Source: CAZMNY01 sp964567745 (GTDB taxonomy: Bacteria > Planctomycetota > Planctomycetia > Pirellulales > Pirellulaceae). From it: DNA of 64,000 bases. A model generated the notes under the pieces. The model worked only from the letters and a program-made list of their open reading frames with translations. It searched no databases and had not been told where the DNA came from. This document shows positions 26,690 through 35,918 of the stretch, in pieces; position 1 is the stretch's first letter; every line of letters begins with the position of its first letter. A program made the position numbers and the translations under genes. The stretch covers positions 62,001-126,000 of the forward strand of contig CAZMNY010000021.1 of assembly GCA_964567745.1 (NCBI GenBank), read 5' to 3'.

Positions 26690-28527
26690 GTCGGCCATGG
26701 CAGATTCTCACGGTCTACTTGCTTTCCGTGCTCATGGCGTTTGCCGCGATGTTCGCCGTGACTCAGAAGGCGCTTCAACTCGATCGTGCCGAGCACTTGG
26801 GCCGGTTGCGAGCCGAGTTGGAAGAGAGAATCGGCGGCGCTCTTTGGACGATGGATGCGGAGATGAGCCCCTTGCTGGCGACAGAACTCTCGCGTCCTTC
26901 GAGTGATTTTTCGCCGCAACTCCCTTGGCGGAAAGGTACGGGCGGCAAACGCGTCTCACAAGTCGTCGAGGACGATCCGCTCGCGAGTGAGCCGGTTTCG
27001 ACTGGGGATGCGATGGTGCGATTGCGGTTTCGGGTCAGCATCGACGACGAATGGCATTCACCTCAATGCCCACAGTCGTCCAGCAAGGAGGTTGGCGCAC
27101 CCAAGAGCCAAGATGCGGCAGCCCTGCTGGCTGGAATTCGCCACGACGTCGATTTTCAGCAACTGGCTTCGGCGTTGCCTCTTCCGGCCGATGTTCGCGA
27201 GAGACTGTCACTCGGGCGGCAAGACCTTTCTGCCCAAACGATGTCGAACAGCTTTGGTCAAAACTTTGCTCCGCAACAATCGGCGTACAATCTCGGTGCG
27301 AATCAAGAGGAAGAGCCGCCAGTCCAACAGGCCGCCCAAGCCAATCTGTCCGCAACCCGACAAGCTCGCGCGTTTGCCAATAACCGCGCTCGGCGCCAAT
27401 TGCTGACGCGTCGTCAGGAAGCGGTTAACGCGATCCTGAACGCCGAACGCCCCGAAGAAGAGCGTTGGAGCAATATCCTTTGGGTTGGCGACCACCTCGT
27501 GCTCGCCCGGCTGGTGACCGTCGACGGTTCGGCGTCCATTCTTGGTTCATGCCTCGATTGGGAACGCGTGCGAACTCGTCTTCGACAGCGAGTCCAGGAA
27601 ACGCTGCCCGAGTTCGAACTCAAGCCGATTACGGCTGACAGCGAACTGCTGAAGCACCGAGCGTTAGCGACTCTGCCGGTGCGGCTTGATTCGAAGCCGG
27701 TCAGTCTGGCTGACATCGCTGGCTGGACGCCGATTCAACTCACGCTGGGACTGGCTTGGTTATTTCTTTCGCTGGCCGCGGTTGCGGTTGGAGCCTTGTT
27801 GGTCGGTGCGATTCGGCTGAGCGAGCGGCGAGCCGCATTTGTTTCCGCAGTGACTCATGAGCTTCGTTCGCCGTTGACGACGTTTCAGCTGTACACCGAA
27901 ATGTTGTTGGGCGGCATGGTGGAGCGCGACGCGCGCGAGACCTATTTGGAAACTCTCAAAGCGGAATCGGAACGGCTTGCCCATCTCGTCGAGAACGTGC
28001 TGCAATACTCACGACTCGAACGTGGCAAGCGACCCAGTTCGGATCAGACGTTGCCGGTCACGGAGCTTGTCGAAAGGATGTCGCCTCGGCTGCGAGAACG
28101 ATTAACGCAGGCGGGCATGGAACTGCAGGTTGAATTCGACGAGCGGGCGAAGTCCGCCTGTGTCAGGACGGACCCTTCGGCGATTGAACAGATCCTCTAC
28201 AACTTGGCGGACAACGCCGGCAAGTACGCCGCGGACGGGGACCCGAATCGGCTTGACCTGTCAATCTTCGTCGAGGCCGACCGAGTCGTCTGTCTGGTTC
28301 GGGATTGGGGTCCTGGCATCTCGGGGCCGGACAAACGGACTCTGTTTCACCCCTTCTCAAAATCGGTTGACCAGGCGGCGGAGTCGGCGCCGGGGGTCGG
28401 GCTTGGATTGGCCCTTTGTCGTCGTTTGGCAAGCCAGTTGGGTGGTTCGCTCAGCTTGGTGGAGTCGCCGGACGGTCATGTCGGCGCGGTTTTTCGTCTC
28501 GATATCGGTCCTCGAGCGAAAAGCTAG
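26686..28527 (+). CDS. Membrane sensor histidine kinase partnered with the upstream regulator
   Basis: 613 aa. Transmembrane helices lie at about 7-27 and 350-375, bracketing a roughly 320-residue extracytoplasmic sensor region that includes a Gln/Asn-rich stretch (about 185-245). The kinase core has the H-box with phospho-acceptor H391 (AVTHELRSPLTTF), N-box (QILYNLADNAGKYA), G1 (VRDWGPGIS) and G2 (GVGLGLALCRRLASQLGG). No HAMP domain is obvious between the second helix and the H-box, which are only about 15 residues apart. The sensor region matches no ligand family I recognise. Signal unknown. Confidence 0.93.
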   Translation: MSRPWQILTVYLLSVLMAFAAMFAVTQKALQLDRAEHLGRLRAELEERIGGALWTMDAEMSPLLATELSRPSSDFSPQLPWRKGTGGKRVSQVVEDDPLASEPVSTGDAMVRLRFRVSIDDEWHSPQCPQSSSKEVGAPKSQDAAALLAGIRHDVDFQQLASALPLPADVRERLSLGRQDLSAQTMSNSFGQNFAPQQSAYNLGANQEEEPPVQQAAQANLSATRQARAFANNRARRQLLTRRQEAVNAILNAERPEEERWSNILWVGDHLVLARLVTVDGSASILGSCLDWERVRTRLRQRVQETLPEFELKPITADSELLKHRALATLPVRLDSKPVSLADIAGWTPIQLTLGLAWLFLSLAAVAVGALLVGAIRLSERRAAFVSAVTHELRSPLTTFQLYTEMLLGGMVERDARETYLETLKAESERLAHLVENVLQYSRLERGKRPSSDQTLPVTELVERMSPRLRERLTQAGMELQVEFDERAKSACVRTDPSAIEQILYNLADNAGKYAADGDPNRLDLSIFVEADRVVCLVRDWGPGISGPDKRTLFHPFSKSVDQAAESAPGVGLGLALCRRLASQLGGSLSLVESPDGHVGAVFRLDIGPRAKS

Positions 28528-28774
28528 AAGGCGAGTTTTTCTCGCTTGATTCCCCTATTAGCCGTTGATTGGGCGAGTTTGCCGTCCGCCAACGCCGAAT
28601 CGTGGCTAAATCGTGGCCCTCGTTCGCTTTCTGAATGAATATCGAAACCCAGCAGCCGCATCGGGGGTTATATACCGACAGAGCGTAGACTCTTGGACTG
28701 AATTCAATCGGCGCAAATACTATGACTGCCAAGGGTTTGTCTGGAATTTTCTTGAGCCGCCGATTACCATAGCT

Positions 28775-31700
28775 ATGGTGGCTTTCTGCTCTCATTTCTC
28801 CTTGACAAGGAAGCGGACGTTGAACCGTACCAAGCCGACCTATAAATGGGTCCTGATCGTATTCTTTGCTGTAACTTGCTTGGCTCCAGTGGCTTACGCC
28901 GCCGATCCTGCGTTGGTGGGCGTTTTGGCCGACGCAGTCAAACCGGACGTCAGCAAACAATTGGGCCTGGACGCCGACGCGGTCGCCAAGCTGCAGGCGT
29001 TTATCGCCGAGCAAGAGAAGCAAGCAAAAGCGATGTTGGCCGAGGGGGGAGACGCCGACGCCGCCGAAATCGCAGCGAAACTCGCTCCGTTTGTTCGCAA
29101 GACCGAACTAACGGGAATGGAGCTGCTGAGCGGCGCGCAGCGAGAAAAACTCATTCAAATTAGACGCTCACGGCTTGGTATGGAAAGCCTTGGCGACGAA
29201 GAAATGGCAGTGATCCTGTCTCTGTCGACTGAGCAAAAAGACAAGATTGGCGAGATGCTGAGCAAGCGTAACGCCGATCTGCTCAAAGCCTCCGGAACGG
29301 CGCGAGGTCTGACCCGAGCGATTTACGAAGAGCGTTTGGGGCGACTTCTGACGGATCGCCAACGGGCACAATGGAATCAGTTGGCGGGACGAGCCTCGCC
29401 GGAAGTCAAGACGGGTGTTTTGCAAGCCGCACCGAAAGACGAAGCAGCCAAATCTGACAGCGGCGATTCTCCAGTGAAAGCCGCGCCAGCCGCTCCGGAA
29501 ATAGCCAAAGCCGATGAGTCCGCCAAAACCGAAGCGGTGCCAAATGCGGAACAGGCGAAATCGGACGAGCCGAAAACGCAGATCGCCGACAGCCAACGCA
29601 AAACCGACCCCGAAGCAGACAAGCCGAAATCGGTAGCCACTTCGCCAGCAGTCGCCGCAGCCGACAAGCCGGAATCACCGATGGCCGACAAGCCCGCCGA
29701 TTCGACTCCATCGAAGATCGCGATTGCTGCGAACCCCAAAGCTGACGAATCGCCTCGCGAAGGCGCCATGCTCGTCTTTAACTTCCACCAACAGCCTTGG
29801 GAAGATGTATTGAACTGGTTCGCAGACGAAGCCGATCTTTCGATTCAAATGCAGGACCCTCCGCAGGGAACATTTAGCTATCGCGATTCAAAGGCCTACA
29901 CGCCGGTTCAAGCACTTGACCTGATTAACAGCGTGCTGCTCCGCAAGGGCTACACGATGGTCCAGTACGGCCGGATGCTGTTCATTCTCAATCGCGAAGA
30001 CGAGATTCCAACGGAATTGGTTCCGCTTGTCGACGTTAAAGACCTCGACGACATGGGCCGATTCTCGCAAGTGAAAGTCCTCTTCCAGTTAACGAAGCTG
30101 ACGCCCGAAGACGCCGAAACCGAATTGACTCCGTTGCTCGGCCCCGGCCAATCGATGAAAGTCTTGCCTCGCTCGCGACAAGTTCTGGTCACCGAGACGG
30201 TTGGTAAGCAAATCGTGATTCGAGATACGATTCAAGCCATCGAAAATCCCGATTCGTTGCTCGATAAGAAGATCATCGAATTCAAACTGACCAACGTGAT
30301 GGCCGAAGACGTGCTGGCCGTCGCTCGACCGTTGTTGGGATTGGAGCCAGACGAAAACACGAACGAGCAGATTAACATCTCGATCGATACTTATGGTTCC
30401 CGGTTCTTTGCCAAGGGGACAGCTGAGGCGATCGCCACGCTTGACGAGTTGGTGCCTCGGTTGGATGTCGCCAACGAGGAAGGCCCGGATATGGGACCGG
30501 ACATTGGCGAACCGGAAGTGCGGACGTATTTGATTCAAGCTGCTGATCCGGAAGCGGTTTTTCAAGTCCTGCAAACACTGCTCGCCGGACTGCCCGATGT
30601 CCGCATGACGCTCGACCGAATGAACAACAAAGTCATCGTGCTGGGCCGTCGATCGGATCACGAGCTGGTCAACAATACGCTGGCGAAACTAGAAGGCGAA
30701 GCCAAGGTCTTTGTCGTGATGCCGCTTCAACGAGTCGATCCGCAGGCGGTTGTGTTGCTTGTGACCAAAATGTTTGGGCTTGGCGAGGAAGGTGTCGACA
30801 GCCCGTCGATCGACGCGGATCCAGGAAGTATGAAGCTGATGGTGCGTGGTACCCCGACGGAAGTTCAGCAGATTCGAGATGTGGTTGACGAGCTTGAAAG
30901 GGACATGACCAAAGTCGGCGAAGGAAACATGCGGATGATTCCTTTGTCCGGAAGTGATGCTCGAAACGCGCTTGATTACATGAAGACGATTTGGCCCCAA
31001 CTGAGCGTCGTTCCGATTAAGGAAGTGACTTCTTCGGCGGTTAGCGAGTCGCTGATCCGCGAGGCGACTCCGGTGCCTTCAGTGCCCGAGCCTGCTCGCG
31101 ACGGGGCGCCGCGCATTCCCTTTCGACGACCTCCGCTAGACGTTCCCGCTGATCCGCCGGCCAAAGCGGCGCCGAAAGCCGACGAAAAGCCTCAACTTGA
31201 GGAGACGGGTTGCCAGGAACCGGGGGACTTGAGCGGGGAGACGAAACCGCAACCTGTCGCAAAGAAGGTCGCCGCGCCGGCCCCTGAAAGAAAGCAGCCC
31301 TCCCCCAGCGACTCGGCGCCGATCATTGTTGCAATCACTCCCAATGGCTTGATGATCGCGTGCGACGATATTGAAACGCTCAACAAGTTCGAGCGAGCTT
31401 TGCGTCGATTTGCTCCCGACGAAGGCGGCTTCGGCTCCGCCGATCTTGAAATCGTCGTCTACTACTTGAAATACACGAAAGCCGAACCGGCTTCGCAATT
31501 GCTCGTCGACATCCTTGGCGGCGGAAGCGCCGGCGGCGGCGGGCTCGGCGACATCACCAATCTGCTTGGCGGCGGCTTGGGCGGCGTGATGGGTGCCTTC
31601 CTTGGTCCGACGGGAGGCGGTGGCGAGCAAAGCGGCGCGCTGCAAACTTCGTCCGGGATCAGTATCGTTCCCGATCCGCGATTGAATCGTCTCGTTGTTC

Positions 31701-32458
31701 AAGGCACGCGTGAGCAAGTCAAGACAGTGGGCGAACTGCTAAAGATCATTGACAAAGAGATGAGCATTACGGATATCGAAACCGAAGGCCGATTGCATCT
31801 GATCCCCGTCGTTTATACGTCGGCGACGACGGTGGCCACGTTGGTCAAAGAGGCGTTTCCCAACGAGATCGGAACTCAACAGGGCTCGCAAGGAGGTCGA
31901 AGTCAACAGGGCGGTCAGCCGAATCCGGCCGATTTCATGCGCATGCTGCGAGGCGGTCGGGGCGGCGGTAACCAAGCCAAAGCAAAAAGCGAACCGCCGA
32001 AGATGACCGTTTCAGTTCATGAGCCAAGTAATTCGTTGATCGTCGTGGCGCCTGATCCGCTCTACCGCAAAGTGCAGTATTTGGTCGACACGCTCGACCA
32101 GGCCGGCACGGAACTCAATCAGACTCTGGAAGTGGTTCAGATTAAGAACGCTGACCCAAAAATCGTCTCCGACGCTCTCGGCGCGTTGTTTGGCGGGTCA
32201 TCGAGCGGAAATTCTCGTTCGACGACCGCGGGCGCGGGCGGAGCGACGACGCCGACGTCTCAAGCGATTCAACAACGCCAAGAGTTCTTCCGGCGAATGT
32301 TTAGCGGCGGACGAACTGGTGGAACAGGCTCGCGCGGCGGCTCGACGTTTGGAAGTCGCGGAGGAACCGGCGGATTTGGCGGTCGAGGCGGCGCTCCGAC
32401 GGGCGGCTTTGGTGGTCGTGGAGGCACCAGCGGCGGAACTGGCGGCCGAGGCCGATAA
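28775..32458 (+). CDS. Very large secretin N-domain (GspD/PilQ-like) protein lacking the secretin barrel
   Basis: 1227 aa from ATG 28775; a TTG at 28820 preceded by AAGGAAG is a good alternative and gives a cleaner signal peptide (NRTKPTYKWVLIVFFAVTC...AYA). Residues about 44-205 form a helical region ending LTDRQRAQWNQLAG, a pattern common in planctomycete exported proteins. A Lys/Ala/Asp/Pro linker (210-330) leads to an N0-like domain (LVFNFHQQPWEDVLNWFADE, LLRKGYTMVQYGRMLFIL), then at least five N1/NolW-like repeats (FKLTNVMAEDVLAVARPLL, YLIQAADPEAVFQVLQ, VMPLQRVDPQAVVLLV, VYYLKYTKAEPASQLLVD, VVQIKNADPKIVSDALG). The C-terminus is an RGG-type Gly/Arg tail (from about 1172). No C-terminal secretin domain is present. 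Likely periplasmic partner of the downstream secretion machinery. Confidence 0.85.
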   Translation: MVAFCSHFSLTRKRTLNRTKPTYKWVLIVFFAVTCLAPVAYAADPALVGVLADAVKPDVSKQLGLDADAVAKLQAFIAEQEKQAKAMLAEGGDADAAEIAAKLAPFVRKTELTGMELLSGAQREKLIQIRRSRLGMESLGDEEMAVILSLSTEQKDKIGEMLSKRNADLLKASGTARGLTRAIYEERLGRLLTDRQRAQWNQLAGRASPEVKTGVLQAAPKDEAAKSDSGDSPVKAAPAAPEIAKADESAKTEAVPNAEQAKSDEPKTQIADSQRKTDPEADKPKSVATSPAVAAADKPESPMADKPADSTPSKIAIAANPKADESPREGAMLVFNFHQQPWEDVLNWFADEADLSIQMQDPPQGTFSYRDSKAYTPVQALDLINSVLLRKGYTMVQYGRMLFILNREDEIPTELVPLVDVKDLDDMGRFSQVKVLFQLTKLTPEDAETELTPLLGPGQSMKVLPRSRQVLVTETVGKQIVIRDTIQAIENPDSLLDKKIIEFKLTNVMAEDVLAVARPLLGLEPDENTNEQINISIDTYGSRFFAKGTAEAIATLDELVPRLDVANEEGPDMGPDIGEPEVRTYLIQAADPEAVFQVLQTLLAGLPDVRMTLDRMNNKVIVLGRRSDHELVNNTLAKLEGEAKVFVVMPLQRVDPQAVVLLVTKMFGLGEEGVDSPSIDADPGSMKLMVRGTPTEVQQIRDVVDELERDMTKVGEGNMRMIPLSGSDARNALDYMKTIWPQLSVVPIKEVTSSAVSESLIREATPVPSVPEPARDGAPRIPFRRPPLDVPADPPAKAAPKADEKPQLEETGCQEPGDLSGETKPQPVAKKVAAPAPERKQPSPSDSAPIIVAITPNGLMIACDDIETLNKFERALRRFAPDEGGFGSADLEIVVYYLKYTKAEPASQLLVDILGGGSAGGGGLGDITNLLGGGLGGVMGAFLGPTGGGGEQSGALQTSSGISIVPDPRLNRLVVQGTREQVKTVGELLKIIDKEMSITDIETEGRLHLIPVVYTSATTVATLVKEAFPNEIGTQQGSQGGRSQQGGQPNPADFMRMLRGGRGGGNQAKAKSEPPKMTVSVHEPSNSLIVVAPDPLYRKVQYLVDTLDQAGTELNQTLEVVQIKNADPKIVSDALGALFGGSSSGNSRSTTAGAGGATTPTSQAIQQRQEFFRRMFSGGRTGGTGSRGGSTFGSRGGTGGFGGRGGAPTGGFGGRGGTSGGTGGRGR

Positions 32459-32607
32459 TTGTTCGCAATATTATATGTCGTGTACATCGATAGAATGCGG
32501 AAGTCGATGACTACCAGGCTTTTCGCCTGCCATTCGAACCGTGCATGAAGTGACCTCTCGCGGGTGGAATGGCGGAGCTGATTTGCCAAAACCTAAGCGA
32601 GGCCGAA

Positions 32608-33414
32608 ATGGATCTTCGCACGAGTGCTTTGGTTGCCTGCGTCACTTGGGCTTTTGGTGCCACGATTGCCGCGATCGGCATGTTGGCTTTTATCAACCGC
32701 GACGCTGCGCCGACTCAGATAGCGTCCTCGAGCTTTCGACCAACGCGGAGCCAGCCGAACCAGTTGTCGTTGGCGGCCAAGAATCAGATTAGCCGGCAAG
32801 CGGAAGTCGCGCGAAGTTTGGCGTCTCAAGTCGCCAGTCTGGAATCGTCACTGGCGGAGAGTCGCCGGCGTCTGCGGACAGCTCAACAGCAAGTCGCAAA
32901 GTACCGCGCCGAGTCAGACGCTTCGATTAACATTGCGCTCGATTTGCTTGAGCAGGATCGAGTTGCGGCTGGCCGGACTGAGCTTGAGACGCAAGATCCC
33001 GACGTCGATTTGCCGCCTCTGGCAGCGCCCGAAGCGAGCGCCAAGGCAGAGGAGTCAGCGCAACCCGAGGAGACGCTCGAGTTGTTGCGGGAGCAAATCG
33101 CAGAGAAGGACCGTGAACTTGACGCGTTGGAGGAGGAGCAGGAAGAAACCTTGTCTCGCCTTCTCAGCCGCGATTTGGCGATGCGCGATGAATCGGCTCG
33201 CATTCTCACTCGGCTCGGTGCCGACGCAGCGGGCGAAGTCGCCGAGTCGCTTCGGCACCCGGATCCGGAGATCCGAATCTGGGCCGCTAACGTTCTGACC
33301 AAGCTCGGCCTGCAAGCCAGCGACACGATCGGCGAGCTACAAATGGCCGCCAAAGACGACGATCCCCGAGTTCGCTCGGCAGTCGCTGAAGCGATCAATG
33401 CAGTGTCCGATTAG
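32608..33414 (+). CDS. Membrane-anchored coiled-coil protein with C-terminal HEAT repeats
   Basis: 268 aa starting at ATG 32608, with GAGG 5 nt upstream; an in-frame ATG at 32569 has no ribosome site. One transmembrane helix lies at about residues 6-27 (ALVACVTWAFGATIAAIGML). A coiled coil follows (about 55-105; ARSLASQVASLESSLAESRR), then an acidic linker, a second coil (ELLREQIAEKDRELDALEE) and two to three HEAT repeats (SLRHPDPEIRIWAANVLTKL, MAAKDDDPRVRSAVAEAINA). Placed between the secretin-N protein and gspE, it may be an assembly or scaffold part of the system; this is inferred from position only. Confidence 0.75.
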   Translation: MDLRTSALVACVTWAFGATIAAIGMLAFINRDAAPTQIASSSFRPTRSQPNQLSLAAKNQISRQAEVARSLASQVASLESSLAESRRRLRTAQQQVAKYRAESDASINIALDLLEQDRVAAGRTELETQDPDVDLPPLAAPEASAKAEESAQPEETLELLREQIAEKDRELDALEEEQEETLSRLLSRDLAMRDESARILTRLGADAAGEVAESLRHPDPEIRIWAANVLTKLGLQASDTIGELQMAAKDDDPRVRSAVAEAINAVSD

Positions 33415-33795
33415 CGAGGCCCAGCAAAGTAAAATTGTATTGGGGAATTCTCGCCCTTTCATTGGTCGCTTCGGTCTCAGGCCAATCGGTTTGCGTCTCC
33501 TAAGTTCAGCCCTTCCAATAGACCGAGCATGGGCCCCTGCGGGCGTCTCCGGCTCGCCCGAGTGCACTGTTGAGCCTCCGGAGCGAATTCACAGGAGTTC
33601 GCCTGGGCTCGTTTCTGAGGCCGTTTTCGCCCGTCTGTGGAATGGCAAGTTTCTCGGAACCCCCGGCGCCCGTTGGGGTTATATCCGTATGGCGAGTTGT
33701 CGATGGGGTCGGGATGAGTGATAATGTGCTTGGCCTTCAAAACACCCCTACGCTGACCCGCCCGACGTCAAAACGAGAGCAACCTATGCTGCCGT

Positions 33796-33815
33796 TTTGA
33801 CACCAACCTGTCAAA
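33796..33815. promoter_or_regulatory. Inverted repeat, candidate operator upstream of gspE
   Basis: TTTGACA, a 6-nt spacer CCAACC, then TGTCAAA: a perfect 7-bp dyad in about 230 nt of leader before gspE. The symmetrical half-sites and spacer are of the kind bound by dimeric regulators. TTGACA within it could alternatively be a -35 element, but no -10 lies 16-18 nt downstream. Confidence 0.4.
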
Positions 33816-33841
33816 GAATGAGCAGTTTTTTGGAAGGCAAC

Positions 33842-33847
33842 TATACT
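33842..33847 (+). promoter_or_regulatory. Candidate -10 element upstream of gspE
   Basis: TATACT within CTATACTAGG, 26 nt after the inverted repeat. The same CTATACTAG core occurs before the M14 peptidase gene at 13103. No strong -35 is present at the right distance. Confidence 0.3.
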
Positions 33848-34041
33848 AGGCTATGCCGTCGGGATGCGCTTTGGCATCAGGGCAAGTTGCGAACTTTCGC
33901 ATTCGGTGAGCCTAACTTAGTGGGTCGCGTTGGATACTTGCGTATCTCGTGACTGGTCTGAGCTAGACAACGAGCTTTCCAACAACCAATTAGGCGTTCG
34001 GTGTAGACCCGCTGACCGCCAGATTAAGGGACATTGCCGCC

Positions 34042-35745
34042 GTGGAAGCTGGAGAAATTCTACTTCGTCGTGGACTACTCGACTCGGATCAACTTGAGCG
34101 AGCTCGAAGTGGCAACGGCGACGGGATCAGCCTTGTGGACACCGCTGTCGAGCTGGGATTCGTCGACGAATCCAAAGCGCTGCAGGCAGTCGGAGACGAA
34201 GTCGGTTTGGACTTTGTCGACCTGGCGATTGTCGACCCCGACTTGTCGCTATTAAAAGGCTTTCCGAACAAGCTGATTCACCGTCAGTGCCTGTTCCCGA
34301 TTCGTAAAGACAATGGGCAGTTGGTCGTTGCCACGCCCAACCCCTTTGACCTCTATCCGATCGATGAAGCGGCTGCCGCGACCGGTTTCTCCGTGATGCC
34401 AGTACTCGCTTCTCGTTTCGAAATCGACAAGCTGATCAAACGCCACTTGGGCGTTGGTAGTGAGACGGTTGAAGGACTGATGGAGGCGGCGGAGGACGAC
34501 GAGGGCATCGAGCTGATGGACGACATCGAGACCGACGGGTCCGAGTTGTCCGAGATGGCTCAAGAGGCGTCGGTTATCCGACTCGTCAACGAGATTCTCT
34601 TGGAGGCAATCGAGTCGCGAGCGAGTGACGTTCATATTGAAAGCCAAGAGGCCGGCTTAGTGATCCGCTACCGGATCGACGGTATCTTGCAGCCTCAACC
34701 CGTCCCGCCGGAAATTCATCGCTTTGAAGCCGCGATTGTCAGTCGTCTGAAGATCATGTCGCGACTGAACATCGCCGAAAAGCGTTTGCCTCAAGACGGC
34801 CGAATGAAGTTACGAGTTTCGGGCCGCGAGGTGGATGTTCGTGTCTCGGTGATTCCGATGATTCACGGCGAGAGTTTGGTGCTGCGTATTCTCGATAAGG
34901 GCGCGATGTCCTTCGAGCTTCGCAAGTTGGGTATGGAGGACGATACCTACGAAACATTCAGCGAACTAATCGACGTACCTCACGGCATTTTGCTTGTTAC
35001 CGGTCCGACCGGTTCCGGTAAGTCGACCACACTTTACAGTTCGTTGATTCAGATCAATCGTCCCGACATCAAAATTATTACGACGGAAGATCCGGTTGAG
35101 TATCAGTTGGCCGGTATTAACCAGATTCAGGTTCATCCAAAAATTGGCCTGACCTTCGCTAACTCGCTCCGCGCCGTCTTGCGTCACGACCCCGACGTCG
35201 TGTTGATCGGTGAAATTCGAGACTTGGAGACCGCTGAGAATGCGATTCAAGCCTCGCTCACGGGGCACTTGGTGTTTTCGACGTTGCACACCAACGACGC
35301 TTCTGGGGCTTTTACCCGGATGGTCGATATGGGCGTCGAGCCGTTCCTTGTCGCAAGTACCGTTGAGGCCGTTTTGGCTCAGCGATTGGTTCGTCGACTC
35401 TGCGCTGCGTGCCGACAGCCAATGGAAGATTATCACGATCTTCCGCCCGATTTCCCTCGCGAGAAACTCGCGGACAACGGACTATTTCGTCATGACGGAT
35501 GCGCCAAGTGCCGTGGTTTGGGATACGCCGGCCGGCTCGGTATCTATGAGCTGTTGATAACGACGGATGAGATTCGGGAGTTGGCGAATGAGCGAGCGAG
35601 CACCTGGAAGATCAAAAAGTCCGCCACTCAAAATGGGATGAGGACCTTGCGCGACGACGGTTGGCTCAAGACGATTCATGGTGCCACGACCGTCGAGGAA
35701 ATCCTGCGTGTCTCGAAAGGCGATCACAACTTGCTCGACCACTAG
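34042..35745 (+). CDS. gspE: GspE/PilB-type secretion ATPase
   Basis: 567 aa, GTG start (EAGEILLRRGLLD) with AAGGGA about 10 nt upstream. An N-terminal MshEN/N1E-like region (residues 1-150) recruits the L-type partner. The ATPase core has Walker A GPTGSGKST at 321-329, Asp box (TTEDPVEYQL), Walker B (VVLIGEIRDLETA) and His box (STLHTNDASG). The zinc-binding tetracysteine of GspE/PilB proteins is intact: C454, C457, C487 and C490 (CAAC and CAKC). It powers pseudopilus assembly from the cytoplasmic face. First gene of the E-to-M run; length is normal for the family. Confidence 0.96.
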   Translation: MEAGEILLRRGLLDSDQLERARSGNGDGISLVDTAVELGFVDESKALQAVGDEVGLDFVDLAIVDPDLSLLKGFPNKLIHRQCLFPIRKDNGQLVVATPNPFDLYPIDEAAAATGFSVMPVLASRFEIDKLIKRHLGVGSETVEGLMEAAEDDEGIELMDDIETDGSELSEMAQEASVIRLVNEILLEAIESRASDVHIESQEAGLVIRYRIDGILQPQPVPPEIHRFEAAIVSRLKIMSRLNIAEKRLPQDGRMKLRVSGREVDVRVSVIPMIHGESLVLRILDKGAMSFELRKLGMEDDTYETFSELIDVPHGILLVTGPTGSGKSTTLYSSLIQINRPDIKIITTEDPVEYQLAGINQIQVHPKIGLTFANSLRAVLRHDPDVVLIGEIRDLETAENAIQASLTGHLVFSTLHTNDASGAFTRMVDMGVEPFLVASTVEAVLAQRLVRRLCAACRQPMEDYHDLPPDFPREKLADNGLFRHDGCAKCRGLGYAGRLGIYELLITTDEIRELANERASTWKIKKSATQNGMRTLRDDGWLKTIHGATTVEEILRVSKGDHNLLDH

Positions 35746-35918
35746 TGATATTTATTTGTTCCGAAGAAGCAGGCAAGGTTTGCGAGTGTTGTTAGGCACG
35801 ACTTGTTTTGCGAAGAATTTGCGAAACCCTTGGCGATCTTACGTCGTTAAATAAAGGTCTCGCATCAAGACTGGGCCAAGATCACGAACTGCGAATTTGA
35901 CAACATAGAAGTAGATCG

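Larger units (their letters stand above)
33415..34041. other. Intergenic region upstream of gspE
   Basis: 627 nt without a supported gene. Short frames occur but lack domain or ribosome-site support. It contains a TTTGACA/TGTCAAA inverted repeat at 33796-33815 and a TATACT at 33842-33847, so it is the likely promoter region of the gspE-to-M gene set. Confidence 0.5.

Noticed and set aside
33797..33847. TTGACA and TATACT read as one promoter
   Set aside because: Spacing of 39 nt is far beyond the 16-18 nt needed; the TTGACA is better explained as half of the inverted repeat.
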